This document shows positions 1 to 5,489 of a stretch of 5,976 nt of DNA, one piece after another (position 1 is the stretch's first letter; the number at the start of each line of letters is the position of its first letter). A program made the translations under genes and the position numbers. Origin of the DNA: Planctomycetales bacterium (GTDB lineage: Bacteria; Planctomycetota; Planctomycetia; Pirellulales; UBA7805); contig WVZU01000302.1 in assembly GCA_011772275.1 (NCBI GenBank), forward strand, positions 8,694 through 14,669. The letters are read 5' to 3'. Below the pieces are notes generated by a model. It ran no database searches. It was not told where the DNA came from and was given only the letters and a program-made list of their open reading frames with translations.

Positions 1-617
1 ACGCGCGTGGGAATTTTCGGCGTCGGCGCATCCATCGGCTCCGGCGCCGGGTCCGCCATCGGTTCTGGTACAGGATCTAGCATTGGTTCGATTGCCTGTT
101 CGACCTGATCGTGTTCCCTTTCCGGCGAGTGTGGCACCGTCAATTCGGTGGGCCACGCGTCGCTGCCAGTTGCAGAACAGCTATTGTGCAGCTTGCAGGA
201 AGCCAGTTTGTCACAGGGGGTGCAACGGCGGCGGAACAAGGTCAGGTTTTGCAGGAAGCGGTCGAGGTAACGGCAGAACGAGCGTGAATTGTCGGCATCG
301 CAGCCGCAGGTGTCGCAACCGCCTATTGGGCAAGCGGTCTTGCCACCGCATGGGTTGCGATACCGTTCCGAAAAATAACCGCTCCAGGCGGTACCGGCCC
401 AGAAATCCGTTGCCGTCGGGTTGTGGATGACCGGATCGAGATTCGCCACCAGGCGATGTTCTGGCCCGGGTAGCGAATTGTAGGGCGGTGTTGACAGGGC
501 GGCGTGAATCAGCTGTGGAGAAGCCGTGGTCTGGCCGGTTTGCAATTCGGCCCCCGTCCAAGCGGCCGCGACCAGTACCGTACCGATCACGGCTGTAAAA
601 ATGAGTTTACCGTCCAT
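1..617 (-). CDS. Cys-rich exported protein of unknown function, C-terminus off the left edge
   Basis: The frame is open from an ATG at 617 to the window edge, giving 205 residues without a stop. I do not recognise the family. Residues 4-23 form a short charged start (Lys4) followed by a hydrophobic stretch ending in AAAWTGA, which reads as a Sec signal peptide or an N-terminal membrane anchor. The middle (residues 90-147) has ten cysteines (90, 96, 101, 104, 106, 115, 132, 135, 141, 147), including a CDTCGC cluster, so disulfides or metal binding are possible. From about residue 175 the chain becomes rich in Pro, Glu and Met with EPM repeats (near 177, 185 and 193), a likely extended linker or stalk. 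An AAGGA ribosome binding site lies 12 nt upstream of the ATG, slightly far. Export is inferred; the function is unknown. The C-terminal length cannot be judged here. Confidence 0.72.
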   Translation of the reverse strand, partial: MDGKLIFTAVIGTVLVAAAWTGAELQTGQTTASPQLIHAALSTPPYNSLPGPEHRLVANLDPVIHNPTATDFWAGTAWSGYFSERYRNPCGGKTACPIGGCDTCGCDADNSRSFCRYLDRFLQNLTLFRRRCTPCDKLASCKLHNSCSATGSDAWPTELTVPHSPEREHDQVEQAIEPMLDPVPEPMADPAPEPMDAPTPKIPTR

Positions 618-835
618 GGTCCATTCCAATCCTTCGGAATATGCGTGCCTCTGCTGTCCCGACAACTGTCGCGCCAGTCTTGCCACAACATTTTTGCGTT
701 GCGACCGAAGGCTTGAGCCGGGTAGCGGGCGTTTCTCAAAGGTTGGGGCTGCCCCGTCAGAGCGATCCCCCCTTGATGCACTAAAGGGATCGGACAACAG
801 GGAAGCCACAACCCAGTAGAAAGCAATGCCAGCAC
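587..835 (-). CDS. Doubtful small ORF overlapping the start of the Cys-rich protein gene
   Basis: An open frame (bounded by a stop just above 880) ends with TGA at 587-589, 31 nt inside the following gene in another frame. Possible starts are TTG at 880 or GTG at 859 or 835; the last would begin with a hydrophobic stretch (VLALLSTGLWLPCC) resembling a signal or lipoprotein-type leader, followed by a Trp- and Arg-rich tail (MLWQDWRDSCRDSRG). No good ribosome binding site precedes any of these starts, no family is recognised, and base usage is uninformative at this GC content. It could be a short leader gene translationally coupled to the exported protein, or simply non-coding DNA. I list it only as a candidate. 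Confidence 0.22.
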   Translation of the reverse strand: MLALLSTGLWLPCCPIPLVHQGGIALTGQPQPLRNARYPAQAFGRNAKMLWQDWRDSCRDSRGTHIPKDWNGPWTVNSFLQP

Positions 836-1123
836 ACAAGCGGCAGACCCACTATCCACGCTACAGGCAGTTCCTGGCAAAGAACCGCTATCTCATGTTT
901 TTGCCGGTATAACCCGGCATGGCATGTTCGCCAGAATCGTCAGGATCGGTGCCGGATCGAAACCAGCCGCCTGTACTACCCGCACGGGTCGAACCGAGGC
1001 GTCCGACAATTGTCAAGCGGTGAATTTCGCGAGGAATGCGAATAACCAGCACATTCACCACAGGCGAAAGTCCGAGCTGGCCGAACCCCTGGCCGGTCGG
1101 CTGCAGATTGTGGGGAGATCTGC
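618..1123. other. 506-bp gap between ferrochelatase and the Cys-rich protein gene
   Basis: Apart from the doubtful small ORF at 587-835, I see no supported gene here. It holds a GC-rich hairpin at 902-919 and two related short dyads at 659-671 and 1003-1014. No clear sigma70 promoter for the gene starting at 617 was found, so its promoter is unlocated. No T-tract terminator for ferrochelatase is evident. Confidence 0.6.
902..919. repeat. Inverted repeat / hairpin in the gap downstream of ferrochelatase
   Basis: TGCCGG and CCGGCA form a perfect 6-bp GC-rich stem with a 6-nt loop (TATAAC). On the minus strand the hairpin is followed by A residues rather than T residues, so it is not a classical intrinsic terminator for ferrochelatase, although it lies about 205 nt after that gene's stop. 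A role in 3'-end formation or as a protein site is speculative. Confidence 0.4.
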
Positions 1124-2143
1124 CTACCGCCCTGGCCGTGGCGGCGGAAGGCAACAGTCGGTCGGACAAATGTCGTGACCGGCCGGTAGGTCGCCCACGC
1201 TCTGGCGCGGCGCATCGGAGGTGCGTTCCAGGATCAGCTGGCGGATCATCTGCATGAAGGCCGGATGGGTGCCGACCGTTTTGGCTCGGATCATTTTCAA
1301 TCCACGCTGGTCACAGAGGGCCTTCGCCTCGGTATCCAGATCGAAGAGGACCTCCATGTGATCGGAGAGGAAACCGATGGGTTGGACGATCACCGTCTCG
1401 ATGTCACCCTCGTGGGCCAGTTTTTCCAGCACGTCGCAAATGTCCGGCTCCAGCCAAGGCTGGCTGGGAGGCCCACTACGGCTTTGATAAGCCAGCTGCC
1501 AGGGCGGGTTCCCTAGCGCTTCGGCGACCAGGCCGCACGCCTGCCGCAATTGCGACTCGTAATTCGACGTCTCCGCCATCGCCAGAGGGAGACTATGAGC
1601 GGTAAACACAATCGGTGTCCCCTGGCTTTGGGGCGCAGGCAGCTGCCGACGGGCGTCTTTGATCGAATCGACAACGGCTTGGATGAAACCGGGATGATTA
1701 AAAAATACCCTTAGTTTGTCGATTGCGGGTGCGGAAGGCCCCACTTGTTGACAAGCTCGCTGGATGTCCTCGCGATACTGTCGGCAGCCAGAATAGGAGC
1801 TGAAAGCGGACGTGACAAAAGCCAGGCTGCGGCGGATACCGTCACGGGCCATTTGCCTGATCGTATCGACCAGGAGGGGATGCCAATTGCGATTGCCCCA
1901 GTAGATCGGCAAGTGAGGTCCCTGTTCGTCCAGCAGTGTCTGGAGCGCGGCGATCAGTTCGCGGTTTTGGGCATTGATAGGACTGACACCGCCGAAGTGT
2001 TGGTAGTGTTCGGCGACCTCCAGCATTCGCTGGCGAGGGACGTTCTTGCCGCGCAGCACGTTTTCCAAAAAAGGCATGACATCGTCCGGTCCCTCGGGAC
2101 CTCCGAACGAAACGACCAACAGTGCGTCATAAGGTTGGACCAT
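1124..2143 (-). CDS. hemH: Ferrochelatase (actinobacterial / coproporphyrin type), with probable [2Fe-2S] cysteines
   Basis: 339 residues. It inserts Fe2+ into a porphyrin at the end of haem synthesis; the substrate may be protoporphyrin IX or coproporphyrin III. The chain matches the actinobacterial type almost motif for motif: SFGGPEGPDD near residue 12, EHYQHFGGVSPIN near 45, YWGNRNWHP near 81, SSYSGCRQYREDI near 115. The catalytic residues are present at the Bacillus subtilis numbering: His183 in FTAHSLP and Glu264 in SDHMEVLFDLD. Cys120 plus a C-terminal CPTDCC (Cys326, 330, 331) suggest a [2Fe-2S] cluster, as known for some bacterial ferrochelatases. I chose the ATG at 2143 because the family begins there (YDALLVVSFGG); an in-frame ATG at 2239 would add 32 unconserved residues and would include a terminator-like hairpin. 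Upstream is GGTAGG, a weak ribosome binding site. The gene lies 115 nt after thioredoxin on the same strand. The name cpfC would be correct if coproporphyrin is the substrate. Confidence 0.95.
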   Translation of the reverse strand: MVQPYDALLVVSFGGPEGPDDVMPFLENVLRGKNVPRQRMLEVAEHYQHFGGVSPINAQNRELIAALQTLLDEQGPHLPIYWGNRNWHPLLVDTIRQMARDGIRRSLAFVTSAFSSYSGCRQYREDIQRACQQVGPSAPAIDKLRVFFNHPGFIQAVVDSIKDARRQLPAPQSQGTPIVFTAHSLPLAMAETSNYESQLRQACGLVAEALGNPPWQLAYQSRSGPPSQPWLEPDICDVLEKLAHEGDIETVIVQPIGFLSDHMEVLFDLDTEAKALCDQRGLKMIRAKTVGTHPAFMQMIRQLILERTSDAPRQSVGDLPAGHDICPTDCCLPPPRPGR

Positions 2144-2160
2144 GGAGAACCTACCGACTG

Positions 2161-2189
2161 AAAAAGCAGGCAGGGGGTAGTCCGCCTGC
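2161..2189 (-). terminator. Probable intrinsic terminator between thioredoxin and ferrochelatase
   Basis: Read on the minus strand, GCAGGC (2189-2184) and GCCTGC (2171-2166) form a 6-bp GC-rich stem with a 12-nt loop, followed at once by TTTTTC (2165-2160). It sits 70 nt after the thioredoxin stop and ends 17 nt before the ferrochelatase ATG. It could end the thioredoxin transcript or act as a partial terminator or attenuator ahead of ferrochelatase. The short T-run makes the strength uncertain. Confidence 0.5.
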
Positions 2190-2258
2190 GGAGGGATGAC
2201 AACGCCATGGCTGCTTGCACCGTGGCCAGCCGAAGGCATTTGGTTTCCTGCGGCACAA

Positions 2259-2582
2259 TCAAGATTTGGCAGCGTCCAGTGATTCCTGCAGCCTAGCTTT
2301 GGGCTGGACGCCCTGCAGCCGTTCGACGATTTCGCCCTTGTGGAAGACGATCAATGTAGGAATGGCACTCACGTCGTACTTTTGTGCCGCTTCCGGATTT
2401 TCATCAATGTTGATTTTGCCGATCTTGACACGGTCGCCGTTTTCGTTGGCGAGCTCTTCAACCATGGGGGCGATCATGCGGCAGGGACCACACCAGGGTG
2501 CCCAAAAATCCACCAGCACAGGCTGGGGGGACTGCAGGACTTCCGTGTCGAAGTTGCCGTCTGTAAAGTCGATGACGCCCAT
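2259..2582 (-). CDS. trxA: Thioredoxin
   Basis: 107 residues, the usual length for a single-domain cytoplasmic thioredoxin. It reduces protein disulfides with electrons from thioredoxin reductase. The active site WCGPC is at residues 30-34 (Cys31, Cys34), the buried Asp is Asp25 in VDFWA, and the cis-Pro loop is AIPT (Pro75). There is no signal peptide. The ATG at 2582 is set by a strong GGGAGGT ribosome binding site 8 nt upstream; a GTG seven codons earlier would overlap that site and is less likely. A consensus sigma70 promoter lies at 2663-2692, giving a leader of about 70 nt. It is transcribed divergently from the PSP1-protein gene and ahead of ferrochelatase. Several thioredoxin paralogues are common in planctomycetes, so trxA is a family-level name. 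Confidence 0.96.
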   Translation of the reverse strand: MGVIDFTDGNFDTEVLQSPQPVLVDFWAPWCGPCRMIAPMVEELANENGDRVKIGKINIDENPEAAQKYDVSAIPTLIVFHKGEIVERLQGVQPKARLQESLDAAKS

Positions 2583-2590
2583 GGATTTTG

Positions 2591-2597
2591 ACCTCCC
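2591..2597 (-). promoter_or_regulatory. Ribosome binding site that sets the thioredoxin start
   Basis: On the minus strand this reads GGGAGGT, 8 nt before the ATG at 2582. It supports that ATG over the upstream in-frame GTG at 2603. Confidence 0.8.
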
Positions 2598-2662
2598 TGG
2601 CACAAAGCTTGCGATCGATTGAGAAACTGGTGAGAATGTCGGGTTGCCGTGGCCGTGGAGGA

Positions 2663-2692
2663 ATTATAGAGAGCTGGTGACGGGAGTGTCAA
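2663..2692 (-). promoter_or_regulatory. Consensus sigma70 promoter of the thioredoxin gene
   Basis: On the minus strand TTGACA (2692-2687) and TATAAT (2668-2663) match both consensus hexamers exactly, with an 18-nt spacer. Transcription would begin near 2656. Full consensus in both hexamers at near-ideal spacing implies strong, housekeeping-type expression. Confidence 0.85.
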
Positions 2693-2710
2693 CGAACGGG
2701 TCGGCGGTGA

Positions 2711-2722
2711 CCCCTGCAGGGG
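2711..2722. promoter_or_regulatory. Perfect 12-bp palindrome between divergent promoters
   Basis: CCCCTGCAGGGG is fully self-complementary. It lies 18 bp beyond the thioredoxin -35 and 27 bp before the -35 of the PSP1-gene promoter, where a shared regulator could act. No known regulator is assigned. Confidence 0.35.
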
Positions 2723-2749
2723 GCTGCTTGCCGTGCCCAGGCCAGATGT

Positions 2750-2777
2750 TTGCGTTCGCAAAACGGTTAGCTATACT
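2750..2777 (+). promoter_or_regulatory. Probable sigma70 promoter of the PSP1-protein gene
   Basis: TTGCGT (2750-2755) and TATACT (2772-2777) are separated by 16 nt, a fair sigma70 match. Transcription would begin near 2784, leaving a leader of about 88 nt before the ATG at 2872. A 14-bp inverted repeat (TTTGCG-TT-CGCAAA, 2749-2762) covers the -35, so a repressor site is possible. Confidence 0.55.
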
Positions 2778-2871
2778 TAATCCATAATGCCTCGCTCGTC
2801 CCCCGTTGGCCGCTCCCCGTTCAGCCGGTAGCCTGATTTGCCGGACATCACTGAATTTACATGGAATCATT

Positions 2872-3693
2872 ATGCCCCAGTTTGTCGTTCGCTACGGTGC
2901 CTTGCGCCAATTGGGCGTTTTCTCGACCAGCCGCAACGAATCGTATGATCGTGGTTCGGCGGTAGTGGTTCGCACCAAGCGGGGTTTGGAGATCGGCGAC
3001 CTGCTTTGTGAGGCCACGGAACGGGCTGTCCAGGATTTGACCGATTCGACCGGGGGGCAGATCCTCCGCGGCATGCGAACGGATGATCGCCGCGAGCTGT
3101 CGCGGATCCGCAACCAGGAACGCAAGGTCTGGGAATTTGCCGTTCAGAAGGTCCAGGAACTGGAAGTTCCCATGAAGCCGGTGGACGTGGAATACGTCTT
3201 TGGCGGCGAGCGAATTCTTGTGTATTATTTGGCGGAAAACCGAGTCGATTTTCGCGAGTTGGTCAAGCAGCTGGCGAGCGAGTTTCAGACTCGGATTGAG
3301 ATGCGACAGATTGGAGTTCGCGACGAAGCCAAGTTGTTGGCCGACTACGGCGATTGCGGCAAGCCGGTCTGCTGCAATACGCATCTGTCGGAAATGCCTC
3401 CCGTGTCGATGAAGATGGCCAAGCTACAGAAGGCAACGCTGGACCCGACCAAGATTTCCGGCCGTTGTGGCCGACTGAAATGCTGCTTGCGCTACGAATA
3501 CGAAACCTATGAAGAGATGCAGCGGGAGTTGCCGCCGATCGGCGCGGAAATCGTCACCCACAAAGGACGCGCTAAAGTGTTGGCTCAAGAAATTCTCGCC
3601 GGACAGCTGCTGGTCCAAATGGAGGACATGCGTCGCGTGTTGCTGTCTTCGGACGAAATTTTGAGCGTGATTAAGGCTGGGACGGCCAATTAG
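2872..3693 (+). CDS. PSP1-domain protein, YaaT/RicT-like
   Basis: 273 residues, typical for the family. In Bacillus subtilis the relative RicT (YaaT) works with RicA and RicF in a complex that carries [4Fe-4S] clusters and helps RNase Y mature mRNAs; whether that role holds here is inferred. The conserved cysteine signature is present: DCGKPVCC (Cys162, 167, 168) and GRCGRLKCCLRYE (Cys199, 204, 205). The N-terminal half (residues 1-110) is the PSP1 region, with GDLL near residue 42; the C-terminal 60 residues are the usual beta-rich tail. I chose the ATG at 2872 because the family begins at MPQFVVRYG; an in-frame start at 2806 would add 22 unconserved residues. The ribosome binding site is weak (TGGAA). 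It follows the promoter at 2750-2777 and is 110 nt upstream of the Minf_1886 gene. Confidence 0.9.
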   Translation: MPQFVVRYGALRQLGVFSTSRNESYDRGSAVVVRTKRGLEIGDLLCEATERAVQDLTDSTGGQILRGMRTDDRRELSRIRNQERKVWEFAVQKVQELEVPMKPVDVEYVFGGERILVYYLAENRVDFRELVKQLASEFQTRIEMRQIGVRDEAKLLADYGDCGKPVCCNTHLSEMPPVSMKMAKLQKATLDPTKISGRCGRLKCCLRYEYETYEEMQRELPPIGAEIVTHKGRAKVLAQEILAGQLLVQMEDMRRVLLSSDEILSVIKAGTAN

Positions 3694-3803
3694 CCCACGG
3701 CGATGCACGTTGGTAGAGAATCTGAAAATGGAGTCAGAATTGGTTTGCAGGATTAGAAAAAGAGACATTCGCGGCGGCTGACGCCTAGCCACAGGATGGA
3801 ATT

Positions 3804-4283
3804 ATGCTGGACCCCAATCATCCCATTGCCAAATTTGCCAGAATGGACGGGCGGTATCATGTCGACGCTTACGCGTTCGTGTTTGATGCCCTGCACCATG
3901 CGCATACGGTTTTGAACATGGGAAAACCCTCCACGGGCAAGAAAACAGCGGGGAAAAAGGCCGCAGGCAAAAAGACGGTTGGCAAGGGCCGCAAAGGGAC
4001 CAATCCCGAACCGCCACCCGCAGAGGAGGAATGCCACGTTTCCGGGCAAGAACTGTGTGCAGCCATTCGTCATCTGGCCATGGAACAGTACGGTTACATG
4101 GCCAAATGCGTGTTCAACCGGTGGGGAGTGAAAAGTACCAGCGATTTTGGCAATATCGTTTTCAATTTAATTGAACTGGGCCAGATGCGCAAAACCGATT
4201 CGGATCGACGAGAAGACTTTAACGATGTCTTTGATTTTGACCGCGAGTTGGTGGAAGGTTTTCGGATCAGCCAGTCTGAGTAA
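3804..4283 (+). CDS. Minf_1886-family protein (PVC-restricted) with a Lys-rich insert
   Basis: 159 residues; function unknown. It resembles the family that annotation pipelines call Minf_1886, found mainly in Planctomycetes and Verrucomicrobia. The N-terminal part (YHVDAYAFVFDALHHAHT, residues 18-35) and the C-terminal part (HVSGQELCAAIRHLAMEQYG near 78-97, then WGVKSTSDFGNIVFNLIELG at 107-126) look like the two conserved halves. Between them, residues 39-68, lies a very basic, low-complexity insert built from repeated GKK units (TAGKK, AAGKK, TVGKG), reminiscent of histone H1-like tails and followed by an acidic-proline stretch. The start is supported by AGGA 7 nt upstream of the ATG. The next small ORF begins 4 nt after the stop, suggesting a shared transcript with groES. 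The insert could bind nucleic acid; this is inference. Confidence 0.85.
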   Translation: MLDPNHPIAKFARMDGRYHVDAYAFVFDALHHAHTVLNMGKPSTGKKTAGKKAAGKKTVGKGRKGTNPEPPPAEEECHVSGQELCAAIRHLAMEQYGYMAKCVFNRWGVKSTSDFGNIVFNLIELGQMRKTDSDRREDFNDVFDFDRELVEGFRISQSE

Positions 4284-4287
4284 GCCT

Positions 4288-4377
4288 ATGCAGGCCCGTC
4301 GTCGTCGCTGGCCGTTGCTGGTGGCCGTTGTCTTGTTTTGCAGCTGGCTGGCCTTCCTGTTGTGGATGGCTGGCTAA
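4288..4377 (+). CDS. Possible 29-residue single-span membrane peptide
   Basis: A short ORF starts 4 nt after the Minf_1886 stop and ends 21 nt before the groES ATG. The peptide has a basic start (QARRRR, residues 2-7) and then a hydrophobic, Trp-containing run from residue 8 to 28 (WPLLVAVVLFCSWLAF onward), a good single membrane helix with the positive-inside arrangement. The ribosome binding site is weak (TGAG), so translation may depend on coupling to the upstream stop. The fit between two tightly spaced genes and the clean membrane-helix composition favour a real product, but no family is recognised and chance remains possible. Confidence 0.5.
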   Translation: MQARRRRWPLLVAVVLFCSWLAFLLWMAG

Positions 4378-4381
4378 TAAC

Positions 4382-4387
4382 GAGGAG
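4382..4387 (+). promoter_or_regulatory. Ribosome binding site of groES
   Basis: GAGGAG lies 11 nt before the ATG at 4399 and 5 nt before an in-frame TTG at 4393. The spacing does not decide between them; the protein family start (MKLIPLGDKVVV) favours the ATG. Confidence 0.65.
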
Positions 4388-4398
4388 CTTGTTTGAAG

Positions 4399-4686
4399 AT
4401 GAAACTGATACCATTAGGTGACAAAGTCGTGGTCCGCCCGCTAGAGGCCGAAGAAACCACTGCAGGGGGGATTGTCCTGCCCGCAGCCGCTCAGGAAAAA
4501 CAGCAGCAGGGCCGAGTGCTGTCCGTGGGCGATGGAAAACTGCTCAAAGATGGCGACCGCGCCAGGCATGAAGTCAGCGAAGGGGACCGCGTGATCTATG
4601 GTAAGTATTCGGGCACTGAAGTCGACGTGGACGGCGAATCGCTGCTGATTATGAGCGAAGACGACATTCTGGCCGTGGTGAGCTGA
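4399..4686 (+). CDS. groES: Co-chaperonin GroES (orphan copy)
   Basis: 95 residues, normal length. GroES forms the heptameric lid of the GroEL folding chamber in the cytoplasm. Seen here: MKLIPLGDKVVV at the start, the mobile loop that contacts GroEL (EAEETTAGGIVLP, residues 17-29), YGKYSGTEV (68-75) and the C-terminal IMSEDDILAVV. The sequence is of the form common in planctomycetes. I take the ATG at 4399, although TTG at 4393 is closer to ideal spacing from the GAGGAG ribosome binding site. It is the last gene of the plus-strand run. No groEL follows within the window; the next gene is on the opposite strand. I see no CIRCE (HrcA) element upstream, so heat regulation by HrcA is not supported from this sequence. 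Confidence 0.95.
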   Translation: MKLIPLGDKVVVRPLEAEETTAGGIVLPAAAQEKQQQGRVLSVGDGKLLKDGDRARHEVSEGDRVIYGKYSGTEVDVDGESLLIMSEDDILAVVS

Positions 4687-4902
4687 GCGGCATGTTTTGG
4701 CAGAGCGCCTGGGAAGACTTGGGGCCTGCGTCCATCAATTCGGCCAGCTGGCTGAATACCTGCCAAGTCAAAGCCTGTCGTCGGAAAAGGGTGGCCTGAC
4801 GCGTGTTGCTGGCGGCGCGACGGGCGATTTGGCAGGTCGAGCACGGTTGCCCGACCTCCGCTTTCTGGCGGCAGAGCGGTCCAAGGGGCCGGCCACCCAA
4901 TC

Positions 4903-4924
4903 GATCGGGCAAGCGTTCCCGATC
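4903..4924. terminator. Hairpin between convergent groES and small basic protein genes
   Basis: GATCGGG and CCCGATC form a perfect 7-bp stem with an 8-nt loop. It lies 26 nt beyond the small basic protein stop and 217 nt beyond groES. Neither strand has a T-tract, so it would be an atypical bidirectional terminator at best. The rest of 4687-4949 shows only short, conflicting ORFs on both strands and no supported gene. Confidence 0.35.
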
Positions 4925-4949
4925 TTCCCCTGCGAAAACAGTGAAAGCC

Positions 4950-5201
4950 CTAACTGCTCTTGGAACCGGCCGCCGGTGCTGCGGTGCCCTCGGCAGCCTC
5001 CCCCTCCCCCTCTTCCTCTTTCTTCTTTTTCTTCTTCTTCATGACCATCTTCTGCACGCGAACTTTGGCCAGGCCGAACGGAGAGTCTCCTTCCTGCCAG
5101 CGGTCGGTTTCCGCCAGTTTTTTAATCCGCTCGGCACGCGTCAAGACGTTACGCGTTCGAATCAAACCGCGGCGAATTTTCAAGCTCTTGTCGATGGTCA
5201 T
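4950..5201 (-). CDS. Small basic protein family (PVC group)
   Basis: 83 residues. It matches the 'small basic protein' family described for Planctomycetes, Verrucomicrobia and Chlamydiae: MTIDKSLKIRRG, then RTRNVLTRAERIKKL (15-29), then WQEGDSPFGLAKVRV (35-49). Function is not established; the basic core suggests RNA or ribosome binding. After the core comes a run of seven lysines (55-61), then three glutamates and an Ala/Pro/Gly/Ser-rich tail, the kind of variable low-complexity end seen in this family. A GGAG ribosome binding site lies 9 nt before the ATG. It is convergent with groES and its upstream side faces the repeat-rich region. The run of AAG/AAA codons is slippage-prone, so the lysine count may vary between strains. 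Confidence 0.88.
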   Translation of the reverse strand: MTIDKSLKIRRGLIRTRNVLTRAERIKKLAETDRWQEGDSPFGLAKVRVQKMVMKKKKKKKEEEGEGEAAEGTAAPAAGSKSS

Positions 5202-5276
5202 CGGGAAACTCTCCAGGGCACCTCGCCATCAAGTTGGCCTTGCGAGCCAGACTTGTTCTGTAACCAAGCAATCCAC

Positions 5277-5306
5277 TATTTAAACCTTTTGGGGGAAGTT
5301 GGGCAA
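5277..5306 (-). promoter_or_regulatory. Weak candidate promoter of the small basic protein gene
   Basis: On the minus strand TTGCCC (5306-5301) and TAAATA (5282-5277) are separated by 18 nt, giving a leader of about 70 nt. The hexamers match the sigma70 consensus only partly. Confidence 0.3.
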
Positions 5307-5439
5307 GGGCGAGCTGGCGGGGGGTGCGGGGTTTACGGCACCCAAGCCGGCTGATCCAGTCGCGGATCCACAACTCCGGGATAGGTCGCCGCAGCCCAAT
5401 CGGCGTGACTTGGGGTCAGCAGCACAACGTACCACGCCG

Positions 5440-5452
5440 CTGGACAGTCCCC
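5440..5452. repeat. Degenerate inverted copy of the 13-bp palindrome
   Basis: CTGGACAGTCCCC matches the reverse complement of GGGGACTGTCCCC at 11 of 13 positions, with the central base showing the opposite orientation to the main cluster about 140 bp away. Confidence 0.4.
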
Positions 5453-5489
5453 CCCACTCGGCTGGACCTACACCCTTGCACCCTTGGGA

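Noticed and set aside
888..1169. Minus-strand 93-codon ORF in the gap after ferrochelatase
   Set aside because: Its start overlaps the ferrochelatase 3' end in another frame; no ribosome binding site or family feature was seen, and it ends in the hairpin region.
1745..2161. 138-codon plus-strand ORF opposite ferrochelatase
   Set aside because: It is fully antisense to a confidently identified enzyme and has no family features.
2857..3384. 175-codon minus-strand ORF opposite the PSP1 gene
   Set aside because: Antisense shadow of a conserved gene with the expected Cys motifs on the plus strand.
4692..4799. Plus-strand 35-codon ORF right after groES
   Set aside because: There is no ribosome binding site, no recognisable composition, and other frames over the same stretch look equally plausible.
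4649..4912. Minus-strand open frame overlapping the groES 3' end, with a stretch (FSQLAELMDAG) faintly like the GspF/type II secretion family
   Set aside because: It starts only at TTG, has no ribosome binding site, overlaps groES by 38 nt, and competing open frames exist on the opposite strand over the same DNA. The resemblance is too short to count.
5148..5165. GTTCGAATC, resembling a tRNA T-loop
   Set aside because: It lies inside the small basic protein gene (codons for the IRTRNV segment) and no acceptor or anticodon arms surround it.
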